Shown piece after piece: positions 8,158 through 17,783 of a stretch of 64,000 nt of DNA; the first letter of the stretch is position 1, and the number at the start of each line of letters is the position of its first letter. The notes under the pieces are model-generated. The model was not told where the DNA came from and searched no databases. It saw nothing but the letters and a program-made list of their open reading frames with translations. The position numbers were made by a program, and so were the translations under genes. Source of the DNA: Caryophanales bacterium UBA6259 (GTDB lineage Bacteria; Bacillota; Bacilli; Tepidibacillales; Tepidibacillaceae); contig DJVJ01000051.1 of NCBI GenBank assembly GCA_002441135.1, forward strand, positions 76,563-140,562, read 5' to 3'.

Positions 8158-8672
8158 ATTTAGAGGGTATCACACCAGAAGAACAACAAGAGCTTGAACG
8201 TAACGTCCTTTTAACTAGCCTTGAGCAAGTAAAAGGTTGGGCACGTAGTAGTTCACTATGGCCTATGACGTTTGGTCTAGCTTGCTGTGCGATCGAGATG
8301 ATGGGTACAGGTGGCTCTCATTATGACTTTGACCGTTTTGGAGTAATCTTCCGTGCCTCTCCACGTCAATCTGACGTTATGATGGTAGCGGGTACAGTTA
8401 CTAAGAAAATGGCTCCAATCGTAAGACGTCTTTATGACCAAATGCCTGAACCAAGATGGGTAATTGCTGTTGGTGTATGTGCAACAGCGGGTGGTCCATA
8501 CATTAACTCTTACAATGTAGTTAAAGGTGTTGACCAAATCGTACCTGTAGACGTATATATTCCAGGTTGCCCACCAAGTCCAGTGGCAATCATCTATGGA
8601 GTGAATAAGCTCCAAGAAAAGATTATGTATGAAGCGAAGACAGGAAAGAGGGTGCCAAATACAAATGACTGA
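8148..8672 (+). CDS. nuoB: Complex I subunit B, carrier of cluster N2
   Basis: The 174-residue NuoB holds the terminal [4Fe-4S] cluster N2, which passes electrons to quinone. The adjacent cysteines in LACCAIEMM, plus VGVCATAGG and YIPGCPPSP, give the four expected ligands. Start ATG 8148 has AAGAAGG upstream and matches the family N-terminus; the open frame to 8127 is only an extension. It overlaps nuoC by 8 bases. Confidence 0.96.
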   Translation: MGVNLEGITPEEQQELERNVLLTSLEQVKGWARSSSLWPMTFGLACCAIEMMGTGGSHYDFDRFGVIFRASPRQSDVMMVAGTVTKKMAPIVRRLYDQMPEPRWVIAVGVCATAGGPYINSYNVVKGVDQIVPVDVYIPGCPPSPVAIIYGVNKLQEKIMYEAKTGKRVPNTND

Positions 8673-9198
8673 AAATGAAAAGAAAAACGCACCTGAAGAA
8701 GTAGTAGAAGAAAAGCAACCTTCTCCAAAACAACCAACACTTGATACTTATGTAAAGGGTATCAAAGAAAAGGTTGGAGAAGATGCGATTACTAGCGCTT
8801 ATATTAATGAAGTGAATTCTCATCGCCCAACCCTTATCGTGGATAAGAACAAGTGGTTAGAAGTTGCTGCATTATTAAAGAGTGAAGAAGGCTTCAAGTT
8901 TGATTATCTTATGAACCTATCTGGCGTAGATTATGAAAAGTATATGGAAGTAGCATACTTCTTATATTCCTACACTAGAGACGAATACTTAACAGTAAAA
9001 GTACAGACAGAACGTGATGGTGGAAGTGTTCCAACTGTAATGAATATCTGGAAAACAGCAGATTGGCATGAAAGAGAAGCATATGACCTATTAGGAATTG
9101 ATTTTACTGGTCGTAAGATTTCTCGTATCTTGCTTGCTGATGATTGGGTAGGCTTCCCACTTCGCAAAGATTATGTACCATATGATGAGGGGGTGTAA
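8665..9198 (+). CDS. nuoC: Complex I subunit C (30 kDa-type)
   Basis: The 177-residue NuoC starts with a charged, Glu/Lys-rich tail (about residues 1-25). The core carries the family signature HEREAYDLLGIDFTGR followed by ILLADDW and the LRKDY element. ATG 8665 is chosen because GAGGGTG lies just upstream and the frame to 8629 lies wholly inside nuoB. Here nuoC and nuoD are separate genes. Confidence 0.95.
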   Translation: MTENEKKNAPEEVVEEKQPSPKQPTLDTYVKGIKEKVGEDAITSAYINEVNSHRPTLIVDKNKWLEVAALLKSEEGFKFDYLMNLSGVDYEKYMEVAYFLYSYTRDEYLTVKVQTERDGGSVPTVMNIWKTADWHEREAYDLLGIDFTGRKISRILLADDWVGFPLRKDYVPYDEGV

Positions 9199-9201
9199 AT
9201 C

Positions 9202-10311
9202 ATGGGTGAGTTACGTACTGAAGAAATGCTACTAAACGTTGGTCCACAGCATCCAAGTACTCACGGGGTATTCCGTCTAGTGGTTAAAGTCGACGGTGAG
9301 ACCATTACAGAATGTATTCCAGTGATTGGATACCTTCACAGAGGAACAGAGAAACTTGCTGAGGATTTAACATACACCCAAATCATTCCATATACTGACC
9401 GTCTAGATTACTTAGCATCTATGTTGAATAACTATGCATTAGTTCAAGCTGTAGAGGAATTAATGGATATTAAAGTTCCAGAGCGTGCCGAGTATATCCG
9501 TGTAATTGTAATGGAATTAAACCGTATCGCCAGTCACTTAGTTTGGTGGGGAACTGGACTTTTAGACCTTGGAGCGATTTCTCCATTCTTATTCGCATTC
9601 CGTGATCGTGAGTATATTGTGGATATGCTAAATGAGATTTCTGGTGGCCGTTTAACCTACAACTATATGCGTGTTGGTGGAGTGAAATGGGACGCGCCAG
9701 CAGGTTGGGTTGATAAGGTAAGAAAATTTGTGCCATATTTCCGTGAGAAAATCAAAGAATACCATACATTAGTAACAGGAAATGAGATTTTCGTTGCTCG
9801 TGTTAAAGGGCTAGGTATCTACGATGCTCAAACAGCAATTGATTATGGATTAACAGGTCCTAACCTTCGTGGTTCTAACTTTAAATATGATTTACGTAAA
9901 AATGCTCCATATTCCATCTATGACCGTTTCGAGTTTGAGATTCCTACAGGTGAAACTGGGGACGTATATGACCGATATATGGTTCGTATGGAAGAGCTAG
10001 AGCAATCTCTAAATATTCTTGAGCAGGCTGTTGCTTCCTTCCCAGAAGAAGGAGAAATTATGGCGAAGGTTCCAAAAGTACTTCGTGGTCCAAAGGATGC
10101 AGAAGTATATACAAGAATGGAAGCTTCAAAGGGTGAGTTAGGAGTTCACATTGTAAGTAATGGTAAAGATAAGCCTTATCGCTTAAAGCTTAGAAGACCT
10201 TCCTTTGTTAACCTACAAATCCTACCTGATATTTTAACAGGTCGCTCAATGGCTGACATACCACCGATTTTTGGTGCGATTGACATTGTGTTAGGGGAGG
10301 TTGACGCCTAA
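9202..10311 (+). CDS. nuoD: Complex I subunit D (49 kDa-type)
   Basis: The 369-residue NuoD lines the quinone pocket with NuoB. The quinone-site loop GPQHPSTHG is present, as are the segments GYLHRGTEKLAE and IPYTDRLDYL that hold the conserved His and Tyr. The end (LPDILTGRSMADIPPIFG then DIVLGEVD) is typical and complete. The stop shares one base with the nuoH start. Confidence 0.97.
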   Translation: MGELRTEEMLLNVGPQHPSTHGVFRLVVKVDGETITECIPVIGYLHRGTEKLAEDLTYTQIIPYTDRLDYLASMLNNYALVQAVEELMDIKVPERAEYIRVIVMELNRIASHLVWWGTGLLDLGAISPFLFAFRDREYIVDMLNEISGGRLTYNYMRVGGVKWDAPAGWVDKVRKFVPYFREKIKEYHTLVTGNEIFVARVKGLGIYDAQTAIDYGLTGPNLRGSNFKYDLRKNAPYSIYDRFEFEIPTGETGDVYDRYMVRMEELEQSLNILEQAVASFPEEGEIMAKVPKVLRGPKDAEVYTRMEASKGELGVHIVSNGKDKPYRLKLRRPSFVNLQILPDILTGRSMADIPPIFGAIDIVLGEVDA

Positions 10312-11315
10312 TGTTTGGTATTTTAGATCAACAGTTTTCATGGTTAAACTTTACAATCCTAGCATTAGCAGCAGTTGCTCTTTTATTAGTTGTATTACTA
10401 TTTGTTATGTACGCAATCTATTTTGAAAGAAAAGTAATTGGATGGATGCAGCTACGTAAAGGTCCAAACCGTACTGGTCCTTGGGGATTATTCCAAACCG
10501 TTGCTGACGTTTTAAAGCTGTTAATTAAAGAGGACGTAGTACCGAAGAAAGTAGATAGATTCTTGTTCTTAATTGCACCAATTATCTCTTTTACGCCTTC
10601 TTTTATGGTTATTGCGGCAATCCCATTTACTGAAAATCTATATTTCACCGACATTAATGTTGGATTACTTTATTATGGTGCGATTTCTAGCTTATCGATT
10701 ACTGGTATCTTACTAGGTGGATGGGCATCTAATAATAAATATTCCATCATGGGTGGTATGCGTTCCGTAGCACAGATGATCAGTTATGAAGTACCATTGA
10801 TCATGTCCTTCTTAGGAATTGTACTAATGACTGGTAGCTTAAACTTGCGTGATATCGTTCATGCCCAAATTGATAGTGGCATCTGGTTTATCTTTCCACA
10901 ATTTATCGGTTTTGTTGTTTTCTTAATTGCAGGAAACGCAGAGTTAAACCGTACACCATTTGACTTACCAGAGGCAGAGAACGAGTTAGTTGCTGGTTAC
11001 TTTGTAGAATATAGTGGTTTCCGTTTCGCATTCTTCATGCTTACAGAATATGTGTATACCTTCGCATTATCTAGCTTGATGGTTACTTTATTCTTAGGTG
11101 GTTGGGATGCACCATTTGGATTAACCTTTATTCCACCAATCGTATGGTTCGCGCTTAAGTTCCTATTATTGGTATTCTATCTATTCTGGGCACGTGCAAC
11201 ATTCCCACGTGTTAAGATTCAACAATTAATGGAGTTTGCATGGAAAGGTTTAATTCCAGTAGCTTTATTCAACGTGATGTTAACAGCAGTATTAAAGACA
11301 TTAGGCATATTCTAA
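10311..11315 (+). CDS. nuoH: Complex I subunit H (quinone-site membrane subunit)
   Basis: The 334-residue, roughly eight-helix NuoH couples quinone chemistry to the membrane arm. Signatures include ERKVIGWMQLRKGPNRTGP, the ADVLKLLIKED loop and AELNRTPFDLPEAENELV. The C-terminus is complete. It sits between nuoD and nuoI in the usual order. Confidence 0.97.
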   Translation: MFGILDQQFSWLNFTILALAAVALLLVVLLFVMYAIYFERKVIGWMQLRKGPNRTGPWGLFQTVADVLKLLIKEDVVPKKVDRFLFLIAPIISFTPSFMVIAAIPFTENLYFTDINVGLLYYGAISSLSITGILLGGWASNNKYSIMGGMRSVAQMISYEVPLIMSFLGIVLMTGSLNLRDIVHAQIDSGIWFIFPQFIGFVVFLIAGNAELNRTPFDLPEAENELVAGYFVEYSGFRFAFFMLTEYVYTFALSSLMVTLFLGGWDAPFGLTFIPPIVWFALKFLLLVFYLFWARATFPRVKIQQLMEFAWKGLIPVALFNVMLTAVLKTLGIF

Positions 11316-11333
11316 AAAGTGAGGTGAGATGAC

Positions 11334-11756
11334 GTGTGGGGAACAGGGTTTTTTAAAGGTCTTGGCTTTACCCTAAAAATGTTAACTGAGAAAAAGGTTA
11401 CCCATAAATATCCTGACGAGCCATATATCATGCCAGATCGTTTCCGTGGGATACAACACTTTGAACCAGACAAATGTATCGTTTGTAATCAATGTGTAAG
11501 AGTTTGTCCTACAGGATGTATCAATTTAGTAGGTAAAGCAAATCCAGATCCAGAGAAAAAAGGTAAGGTTATCGATACGTATGACATTAATTTTGAAATA
11601 TGTATCCTATGTGATTTGTGTACTGAGGTATGCCCTACTGAAGCCATCGTCATGACTAATAATTTTGAATTAGCGACTTATAGCCGCGATTATCTCATGA
11701 AGGACCTTAAATGGTTAAGTGAGAACAATAAAAATGTAAGGGAGGAGAATCATTGA
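11334..11756 (+). CDS. nuoI: Complex I subunit I, 8Fe ferredoxin-like
   Basis: The 140-residue NuoI carries clusters N6a and N6b. Two complete cysteine motifs are visible: CIVCNQCVRVCPTGC and CILCDLCTEVCP. Start is GTG 11334 behind GTGAGGTGAG. In a complex without NuoEFG this subunit is the likely entry point for electrons from ferredoxin or an unknown donor; that is inference by analogy with NDH-1 of cyanobacteria and chloroplasts. Confidence 0.96.
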   Translation: MWGTGFFKGLGFTLKMLTEKKVTHKYPDEPYIMPDRFRGIQHFEPDKCIVCNQCVRVCPTGCINLVGKANPDPEKKGKVIDTYDINFEICILCDLCTEVCPTEAIVMTNNFELATYSRDYLMKDLKWLSENNKNVREENH

Positions 11757-12259
11757 TGACAGGTCAATATCTCGCTTTCTTCATCTTTGCGTTAATGGCA
11801 ATTACAGGTGGAGTATTTATGATCAACCTATCGAGGGTTATTCATATGGTGCTTTCTATCGGATTGTCCTTCTTTGGAGTAGCAGGACTATTTATCATGC
11901 TACAGGCTGAGTTCTTGGCGTTCGTACAGGTTTTAATCTACGCTGGTGCGATCACAATCATGATGGCCATGGGTACAATGATGACCCAGGGCGGAGATGA
12001 AGGTGAAAAGCCAAAAAGAAGACTTCATAACGTATTATCATTTTTAAGTGCAGTCCTTGTTGGAGCATTTCTATTATATGGAATTTATACAACAAGCTGG
12101 CCAACAGAGCCTACTGATTTAGGAGCTAATAATATTAAGGAGATTGGTGTTACACTATTTAGTAATTTCGTAATTCCTTTTGAATTAGCATCTATTTTAT
12201 TATTAGTTGCATTAGTAGGAGCTATCGTATTGGCCAAAAGGGATGGTGAAAAAGACTAA
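11756..12259 (+). CDS. nuoJ: Complex I subunit J
   Basis: The 167-residue, five-helix NuoJ has the family segment FLAFVQVLIYAGAITIMMAM. I take ATG 11756, which shares one base with the nuoI stop, in preference to TTG 11753; GGAGGAGA lies upstream of both. The C-terminal helix ends in AIVLAKRDG. The stop shares a base with nuoK, so translation is probably coupled. Confidence 0.94.
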   Translation: MTGQYLAFFIFALMAITGGVFMINLSRVIHMVLSIGLSFFGVAGLFIMLQAEFLAFVQVLIYAGAITIMMAMGTMMTQGGDEGEKPKRRLHNVLSFLSAVLVGAFLLYGIYTTSWPTEPTDLGANNIKEIGVTLFSNFVIPFELASILLLVALVGAIVLAKRDGEKD

Positions 12260-12567
12260 TGGTACCTTTAGGCGGATATTTAGCGGTTGGGGCAATTTTA
12301 TTTTCTATAGGTGTATATGGTCTATTAACAAAAAAGAACGGGATTATCGTATTATTATCAATCGAATTAATGTTAAATGCAGTTAACGTAAATCTTGTTG
12401 CATTCTCAAGATTTGGAATTGCAGCAAACATTACTGGCCAAATCTTTTCTGTGTTTACCATTACTGTAGCAGCAGCTGAGGCTGCAATCGGTTTAGCGAT
12501 ATTGGTGGCAATCTTCCGTAACAAGGCGACCATCAATGCAAGCGAAATTGATATTATGAAGCGATAA
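12259..12567 (+). CDS. nuoK: Complex I subunit K
   Basis: The 102-residue, three-helix NuoK retains both functionally important membrane glutamates, in LLSIELMLNAVN and in VAAAEAAIGLAI. No strong ribosome site precedes its ATG, consistent with translational coupling to nuoJ. Confidence 0.96.
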   Translation: MVPLGGYLAVGAILFSIGVYGLLTKKNGIIVLLSIELMLNAVNVNLVAFSRFGIAANITGQIFSVFTITVAAAEAAIGLAILVAIFRNKATINASEIDIMKR

Positions 12568-12589
12568 AAGTGGAAGGAACGGTGATCAA

Positions 12590-14434
12590 ATGTTAGCAAA
12601 TGCTTGGTTAATACCTTTATTCCCGCTCATCTCCTTCGTGCTGTTAGTCGCTTTTGGTCGTCAGCTCAAGGAAGGTGCAGCTTACGTAGGTATCCTATCC
12701 TTATTAGCATCCTTTGTTGTAGCCGTTGGAGTATTCTTCGAGCGTTTTGCAGAAGGTGCCCATGACTATATTACAAGCTTTGACTGGTTAAACATTGGTG
12801 ATTTCGTATTCACCATGGGATTTGAGGTTAATCAGTTAAACGCGATGATGTTAATAGTTGTTACATTAGTAAGTTTAATGGTTCATCTTTATTCAAAGGG
12901 TTATATGCATGGGGATGAAAGATTCCCAGTTTTCTATTCCTACTTATCCCTATTTACGTTCTCAATGCTTATGCTTGTTATTTCTCCAAACCTATTACAA
13001 GCGTACATTTTCTGGGAACTAGTAGGTGCTAGCTCCTTCTTACTGATTGGTTTCTATTTCTTTAAACCATCTGCAAGAGCAGCTGCGAAAAAAGCGTTTT
13101 TAACAACCCGTGTGGGTGACTTAGGTATCTTTATTGGTATTTCCTTATTATTCTGGCAAACAGGTACTTTTGAATATGCTGCTATTTTTGAAGCAGCACA
13201 TAGTGGAGTACTAAGCCCAGAATTTATTACACTAACTTCAATTTTAATCTTTATTGGTGCGGTTGGTAAATCTGGTCAGTTCCCATTACATATCTGGTTA
13301 CCAGATGCGATGGAAGGTCCAACACCAGTATCCGCATTAATCCACGCTGCAACGATGGTTGCTGCAGGGGTATATTTAGTAGCTCGTTTATTCCCGTTAT
13401 TTGAAGCTTCTGCAACAGCAATGTTAACAGTGGCAATAATCGGTGGAGTAACAGCAATTTTTGCTGCTTCAATCGGTCTTGTTCAAAATGATATTAAACG
13501 AGTACTTGCGTATTCTACAGTATCCCAATTAGGTTACATGATGATGGCATTAGGTTCTGCTGGTTATGTGGCAGGGGTATTCCATTTATTTACTCACGCA
13601 TTCTTTAAGGCATTATTGTTCTTGGCTGCAGGTAGTGTAATTCACTCTGTTGGTACTCAAGACATTAAAGAAATGGGTGGAGTTGGCAAACATATGCCAA
13701 TCACTAAAATTGTATTCTTAATTGGTGCGCTTGCAATTGCCGGTGTTCCAGGATTAGCTGGTTTCTTCTCCAAAGAGGAAATCTTAATTGCAACCTATGA
13801 TAGTGGAAATGTAGTATTATTCTGGTTAGCATTAACTGCAGCAGTGATGACTGCATTCTATATGTTCCGTCTATACTTCTTAACATTCTCTGGTACTCCA
13901 AGACATGAAAACCATCATGTACATGAATCACCAATTTTCATGACATTACCAATGATCATCTTAGCAGTACTAGCAATCTTCTCTGGTTATGTTGTATATG
14001 CTGGGTTTGGTGAATGGTTAGCTCACGGAGTAATCAGTGGCGAAGAAGGAGAAGGACACCATACTTGGATCATGGTTCTATCCATCGCGGCTGCATTTGG
14101 TGGTATTGGTTTAGCTTACCTACTATATGGCCGTAATAATAAGGTTAGCACTGCGGAGCCTAAGGGCTTACACAAGCTACTTTTCAATAAGTACTATGTG
14201 GATGAGTTCTATGGAACAACAGTTATTAAGCCTTATACATTATTCGGTTATGTACTAAAATTCTTTGATAAATATGTAATTGGCGGACTTGTTCAGTTTA
14301 CTGCATGGATTGCGGTAGCAATTGGACGTCTAGGTCAACGTTTACAAAATGGTCAAGTTCAAGCATATAGCTTAGTTACTATTCTTGGATTAGTAATTCT
14401 ATTGCTTAGCATGACGGCTGGGAGGTTATGGTAA
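12590..14434 (+). CDS. nuoL: Complex I subunit L (antiporter-like proton channel)
   Basis: The 614-residue NuoL is the distal antiporter-like subunit. The channel glutamate is in AYIFWELVGASSFLLIG and the channel lysine in GAVGKSGQFPLHIWLPD, followed by AMEGPTPVSALIHAATMV. The long C-terminal part, which forms the lateral helix in the family, is present (about residues 490-614). The stop falls two bases before nuoM. Confidence 0.97.
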   Translation: MLANAWLIPLFPLISFVLLVAFGRQLKEGAAYVGILSLLASFVVAVGVFFERFAEGAHDYITSFDWLNIGDFVFTMGFEVNQLNAMMLIVVTLVSLMVHLYSKGYMHGDERFPVFYSYLSLFTFSMLMLVISPNLLQAYIFWELVGASSFLLIGFYFFKPSARAAAKKAFLTTRVGDLGIFIGISLLFWQTGTFEYAAIFEAAHSGVLSPEFITLTSILIFIGAVGKSGQFPLHIWLPDAMEGPTPVSALIHAATMVAAGVYLVARLFPLFEASATAMLTVAIIGGVTAIFAASIGLVQNDIKRVLAYSTVSQLGYMMMALGSAGYVAGVFHLFTHAFFKALLFLAAGSVIHSVGTQDIKEMGGVGKHMPITKIVFLIGALAIAGVPGLAGFFSKEEILIATYDSGNVVLFWLALTAAVMTAFYMFRLYFLTFSGTPRHENHHVHESPIFMTLPMIILAVLAIFSGYVVYAGFGEWLAHGVISGEEGEGHHTWIMVLSIAAAFGGIGLAYLLYGRNNKVSTAEPKGLHKLLFNKYYVDEFYGTTVIKPYTLFGYVLKFFDKYVIGGLVQFTAWIAVAIGRLGQRLQNGQVQAYSLVTILGLVILLLSMTAGRLW

Positions 14435-14436
14435 GG

Positions 14437-15984
14437 ATGATGGAACATATACTTTCACTAATTACCTTCTCGCCTTTACTAGGAGTTCTGCTTTTATTGT
14501 TTGTACCACGCGATAAAGCAGGTTCCATTAAACTGATTGGTGTACTTGTTACATTAATCCCATTAGTATTGGCATTTACCATGTTTGCAGGTTTCGATTC
14601 TGCTCAAGAAGGATTCCAATTTGTAGAAGATGCTAGCTGGATTAATATCCCATTAGCAGAAGGTGTAACTGTACAATTTAATTACACACTAGGTGTTGAT
14701 GGTTTATCCATGCCACTAGTGGTTTTAGCAACAATTGTTGCCTTAATGTCAGCTATTGCAGCAGTAAATATGATTCAGAAGCGTTGGAAGGAATATTTTA
14801 TCTTATTCTTCTTAATGCAAGTAGGATTGTTTGGCGTATTTACAGCACAAAACCTATTCTTATTCTTTATTTTCTTTGAAATTTCCCTTGTAACGATGTT
14901 CTTCTTAATCGGAGTTTGGGGATTAGATAAGAGAGAAGATGCAGCATTTACCTTCTTGCTATATAACGGATTAGGTTCTGCAATCATGTTAATCTCTTTT
15001 ATCGCTTTATTAGTAAATGCGGGTTTAGTAGAGGGTCCTGCAGGTATTATTTATACAACAGACATGCAAACCTTAACCTATAACTTAACAAATCCAGCTT
15101 CACCATTGTTCCAAGCTGGTCAATACTCAGATGTATTCCTATATGGTGTATTCTTTGCACTATTAGTAGCATTTGGTATTAAATTGCCATTATTCCCATT
15201 CCATTCATGGATCCTAAAAGTGCACTATCAAGCACCACCTCCAATGTCTATGATTCTTTCTGGTGTGCTATTAAAAATTGGTGCATATGGTTTAATGAGA
15301 ATGGAAGTTGGCTTCTTCCCAAGTATTGCAATGGAATTCTCAACAATGCTTCTTGTTTTAGGTATTGTTAACCTTCTTTACGGTGGAATCTTGGCATTTG
15401 TTCAAGAAGACCTAAAGATGGTCGTTGTTTATTCCAGTATCTCTCATATGGGTATTATCCTAATGGGTATTGGAGCAATGAACCGTTTAGGATTCCAAGG
15501 TGCTATTTTCCAAATGGTATCTCACGGCTTCCTATCCGCGATCTTCTTCTTTATCGTAGGGGTAGTTTATACACGTGTACACACTGTTAAATTTGAAGAG
15601 CTTGGCGGTATGGCAAAAGTAATGCCATTTACAAGTGGTATTCTTTTAACTGCTGGTATGGCTTCCTTAGGTTTACCAGGTATGTCAGGATTTATTAGTG
15701 AATTCTTAAGCTTCTTAGGGGTATTTGAAAATCATCCAATTCTTGCAGCTGTTGCATCTATTGGTATCGTATTAACTTCTGCTTACCTTTTAAGAGCAAT
15801 TCTAAGCGTTACTTATGGACCAACCAAAGAAATTCTTGTTGGAATGCCAGATGCTCGTTTAACTGAAGTAATTCCAATGGTTGTATTACTTGGATTTATC
15901 ATCCTAATCGGTGTATATCCAGCAATACTTAGTGATCCATTACAAACAACGCTGCAATCCTTTTTGATTAGGATAGGAGGGTAG
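14437..15984 (+). CDS. nuoM: Complex I subunit M (antiporter-like proton channel)
   Basis: NuoM here has about 515 residues and some 14 helices. The key glutamate is in FFEISLVTMFFLIGVWG and the key lysine in FGIKLPLFPFHSWI, followed by QAPPPMSMILSGVLLKIG. Several ATGs are close together (14428, 14437, 14440). I choose 14437 because GGAGG at 14421-14425 gives good spacing, while 14428 is too close. Confidence 0.96.
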   Translation: MMEHILSLITFSPLLGVLLLLFVPRDKAGSIKLIGVLVTLIPLVLAFTMFAGFDSAQEGFQFVEDASWINIPLAEGVTVQFNYTLGVDGLSMPLVVLATIVALMSAIAAVNMIQKRWKEYFILFFLMQVGLFGVFTAQNLFLFFIFFEISLVTMFFLIGVWGLDKREDAAFTFLLYNGLGSAIMLISFIALLVNAGLVEGPAGIIYTTDMQTLTYNLTNPASPLFQAGQYSDVFLYGVFFALLVAFGIKLPLFPFHSWILKVHYQAPPPMSMILSGVLLKIGAYGLMRMEVGFFPSIAMEFSTMLLVLGIVNLLYGGILAFVQEDLKMVVVYSSISHMGIILMGIGAMNRLGFQGAIFQMVSHGFLSAIFFFIVGVVYTRVHTVKFEELGGMAKVMPFTSGILLTAGMASLGLPGMSGFISEFLSFLGVFENHPILAAVASIGIVLTSAYLLRAILSVTYGPTKEILVGMPDARLTEVIPMVVLLGFIILIGVYPAILSDPLQTTLQSFLIRIGG

Positions 15985-15990
15985 ACCGAT

Positions 15991-17544
15991 ATGACAGTGG
16001 ATCTTTTAACACTTAACTGGGGGCTACTTGCTCCAGAACTAACAATTGTCATTCTTTCCGTCATCATTACTTTAGCGGATTTATTCATGAAGAATGGTGG
16101 GGATCGCAAAGCATTTGCTTGGCTTAGTGTTCTTGGTATTGCGTTAGCAACATATTTTACTTATCAGGATTTAGGTCAACCGGTACAATCCTTACTAAAT
16201 GATACGTATCGAGTAGATAGCTTTGGTACTATGTTTAAACTAATCATGCTGATTGGTACAGGATTAGTATTCATGATGTCCATCTACTATGTGGATAAAA
16301 AAGAGATTAAGTATGATGGTGAATACTATTACTTGCTTTTAACCGCTTTATTAGGTTCCATGATTATGGCTTCCTCAGGGGATTTAATTACCTTATATAT
16401 TGGCCTTGAGCTATTGAGTATTTCCTCATATATCTTGGCAGGTATTCGTAAGACAAATCTTAAATCTAATGAAGCTGCATTTAAATATGTTGTAACAGGT
16501 TCTGTATCCTCTGCGATCCTATTATATGGTGCATCCTTCCTATATGGGGTAACAGGAACAACCAATATTATTGGAATTGCTCAAGCAGTACAAGGTGCAT
16601 TTAATGCAGGATTTGACTTCTATATCTATCTTGGATTCTTTATGTTCGTTGTCGGCTTAGGCTATAAAATTTCTATCGTACCTGCTTATATGTGGGCACC
16701 AGACGTATACGAAGGAGCTCCAACTCCAATTACTGCGTTCTTATCTGTGGTATCAAAAGCAGCTGGATTTGCAATCGTAATGCGTTTATTGTTTACCATA
16801 TTTGCAGCAGGTAATATTGCAACTGGAGAGATTAATGCTGAAACTGGAATGCCAATCAACTTCTTTAGTGATGAAATGACATTCTACTTAGCAGTATTAG
16901 CTGGATTAACCATGATTATTGGTAACACAATGGCTGCTCGCCAAATTAACGTAAAGCGTATGTTTGCTTTATCTAGTGTTGCTCAAGCGGGTTATATCCT
17001 AGTTCCTCTAGCAGTAGTAAAAATAAATAGTCCAGTAGTAATGAATATTAGCTTCTCTAATATGATTTTCTATCTAATGGCATATCTAATGATGAACCTT
17101 GGTGCATTTGCTGTAATTAGCTTAGTAACAAAAGCAAATGATACTGATGAGTTAAAAGCGTTTGCTGGTTTATATCACCGTAATCCATGGATTGGTGTAG
17201 CAATGACCTTCTTCCTTCTTTCATTAGCAGGATTGCCAGTAACCGCTGGATTTATTGGTAAATTCAATATCTTTGTTAATGCATTATTGTTTGAATCCTA
17301 CTACCTAGCAGCAATTATGGTAGTGACAAGCGTTGTTTCTTACTTCTACTATTTCAATATTGTACGTCAAATGTACATGAGAACTGGTAATACAGAAGCA
17401 AAGCTTGCTGTTCCATTTGGTTTACAGTTGGTAGTGCTATTAACATTCTTAGGTACAGTACTATTCGGTATGTTCCCTAATGTGTTAATTGACTTTATCA
17501 GCACTAACTTCAGTGTAATGGATCTATTTACACCAGGTATGTAA
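15991..17544 (+). CDS. nuoN: Complex I subunit N (antiporter-like proton channel)
   Basis: The 517-residue NuoN has the channel glutamate in YIGLELLSISSYILAG and the lysine in LGYKISIVPAYMWAPD, then VYEGAPTPITAFLSVVSKA. TAGGAGGG precedes the ATG. It is the last gene of the operon and is followed by a terminator; no nuoE, nuoF or nuoG is found in the window. Confidence 0.97.
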   Translation: MTVDLLTLNWGLLAPELTIVILSVIITLADLFMKNGGDRKAFAWLSVLGIALATYFTYQDLGQPVQSLLNDTYRVDSFGTMFKLIMLIGTGLVFMMSIYYVDKKEIKYDGEYYYLLLTALLGSMIMASSGDLITLYIGLELLSISSYILAGIRKTNLKSNEAAFKYVVTGSVSSAILLYGASFLYGVTGTTNIIGIAQAVQGAFNAGFDFYIYLGFFMFVVGLGYKISIVPAYMWAPDVYEGAPTPITAFLSVVSKAAGFAIVMRLLFTIFAAGNIATGEINAETGMPINFFSDEMTFYLAVLAGLTMIIGNTMAARQINVKRMFALSSVAQAGYILVPLAVVKINSPVVMNISFSNMIFYLMAYLMMNLGAFAVISLVTKANDTDELKAFAGLYHRNPWIGVAMTFFLLSLAGLPVTAGFIGKFNIFVNALLFESYYLAAIMVVTSVVSYFYYFNIVRQMYMRTGNTEAKLAVPFGLQLVVLLTFLGTVLFGMFPNVLIDFISTNFSVMDLFTPGM

Positions 17545-17558
17545 TCATTAATAAAAGT

Positions 17559-17594
17559 AAATCCACTAGGGATATTCCCTGGTGGATTTTTTTT
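17559..17594 (+). terminator. Intrinsic terminator of the nuo operon
   Basis: AATCCACTAGGGA pairs with TCCCTGGTGGATT (one G-T wobble) around TAT, followed by a T8 run. Confidence 0.93.
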
Positions 17595-17618
17595 GCTCTA
17601 TAATTGTGTTGCACTAAT

Positions 17619-17680
17619 ATATTGCTTTACCTAACGGGAAATATAGCGTACTACGCTCAATTTATTTCCCAAGCAATATT
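17619..17680. repeat. Nested three-tier inverted repeat of unknown role
   Basis: Three stems nest in this gap: ATATTGCTT (17619) with AAGCAATAT (17671), GGGAAATA (17636) with TATTTCCC (17663), and AGCG (17645) with CGCT (17654) around TACTA. Asymmetric internal loops separate them. No T-run follows, so it is not a simple terminator. It may be a structured RNA, a protein-binding site or a relic of a small repeat. I see no second copy in this window. Confidence 0.5.
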
Positions 17681-17783
17681 TTGCTCAACAAATGTATGGA
17701 AAAATAATATAAAATAGCATATATACAACATAAGAAACTATAATTAAAATTGTATCAAGTGAATTAAAAGGGGAGAAATTACG

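Noticed and set aside
13251..13934. Minus-strand open frames inside nuoL
   Set aside because: Opposite-strand shadows of a strongly conserved gene.
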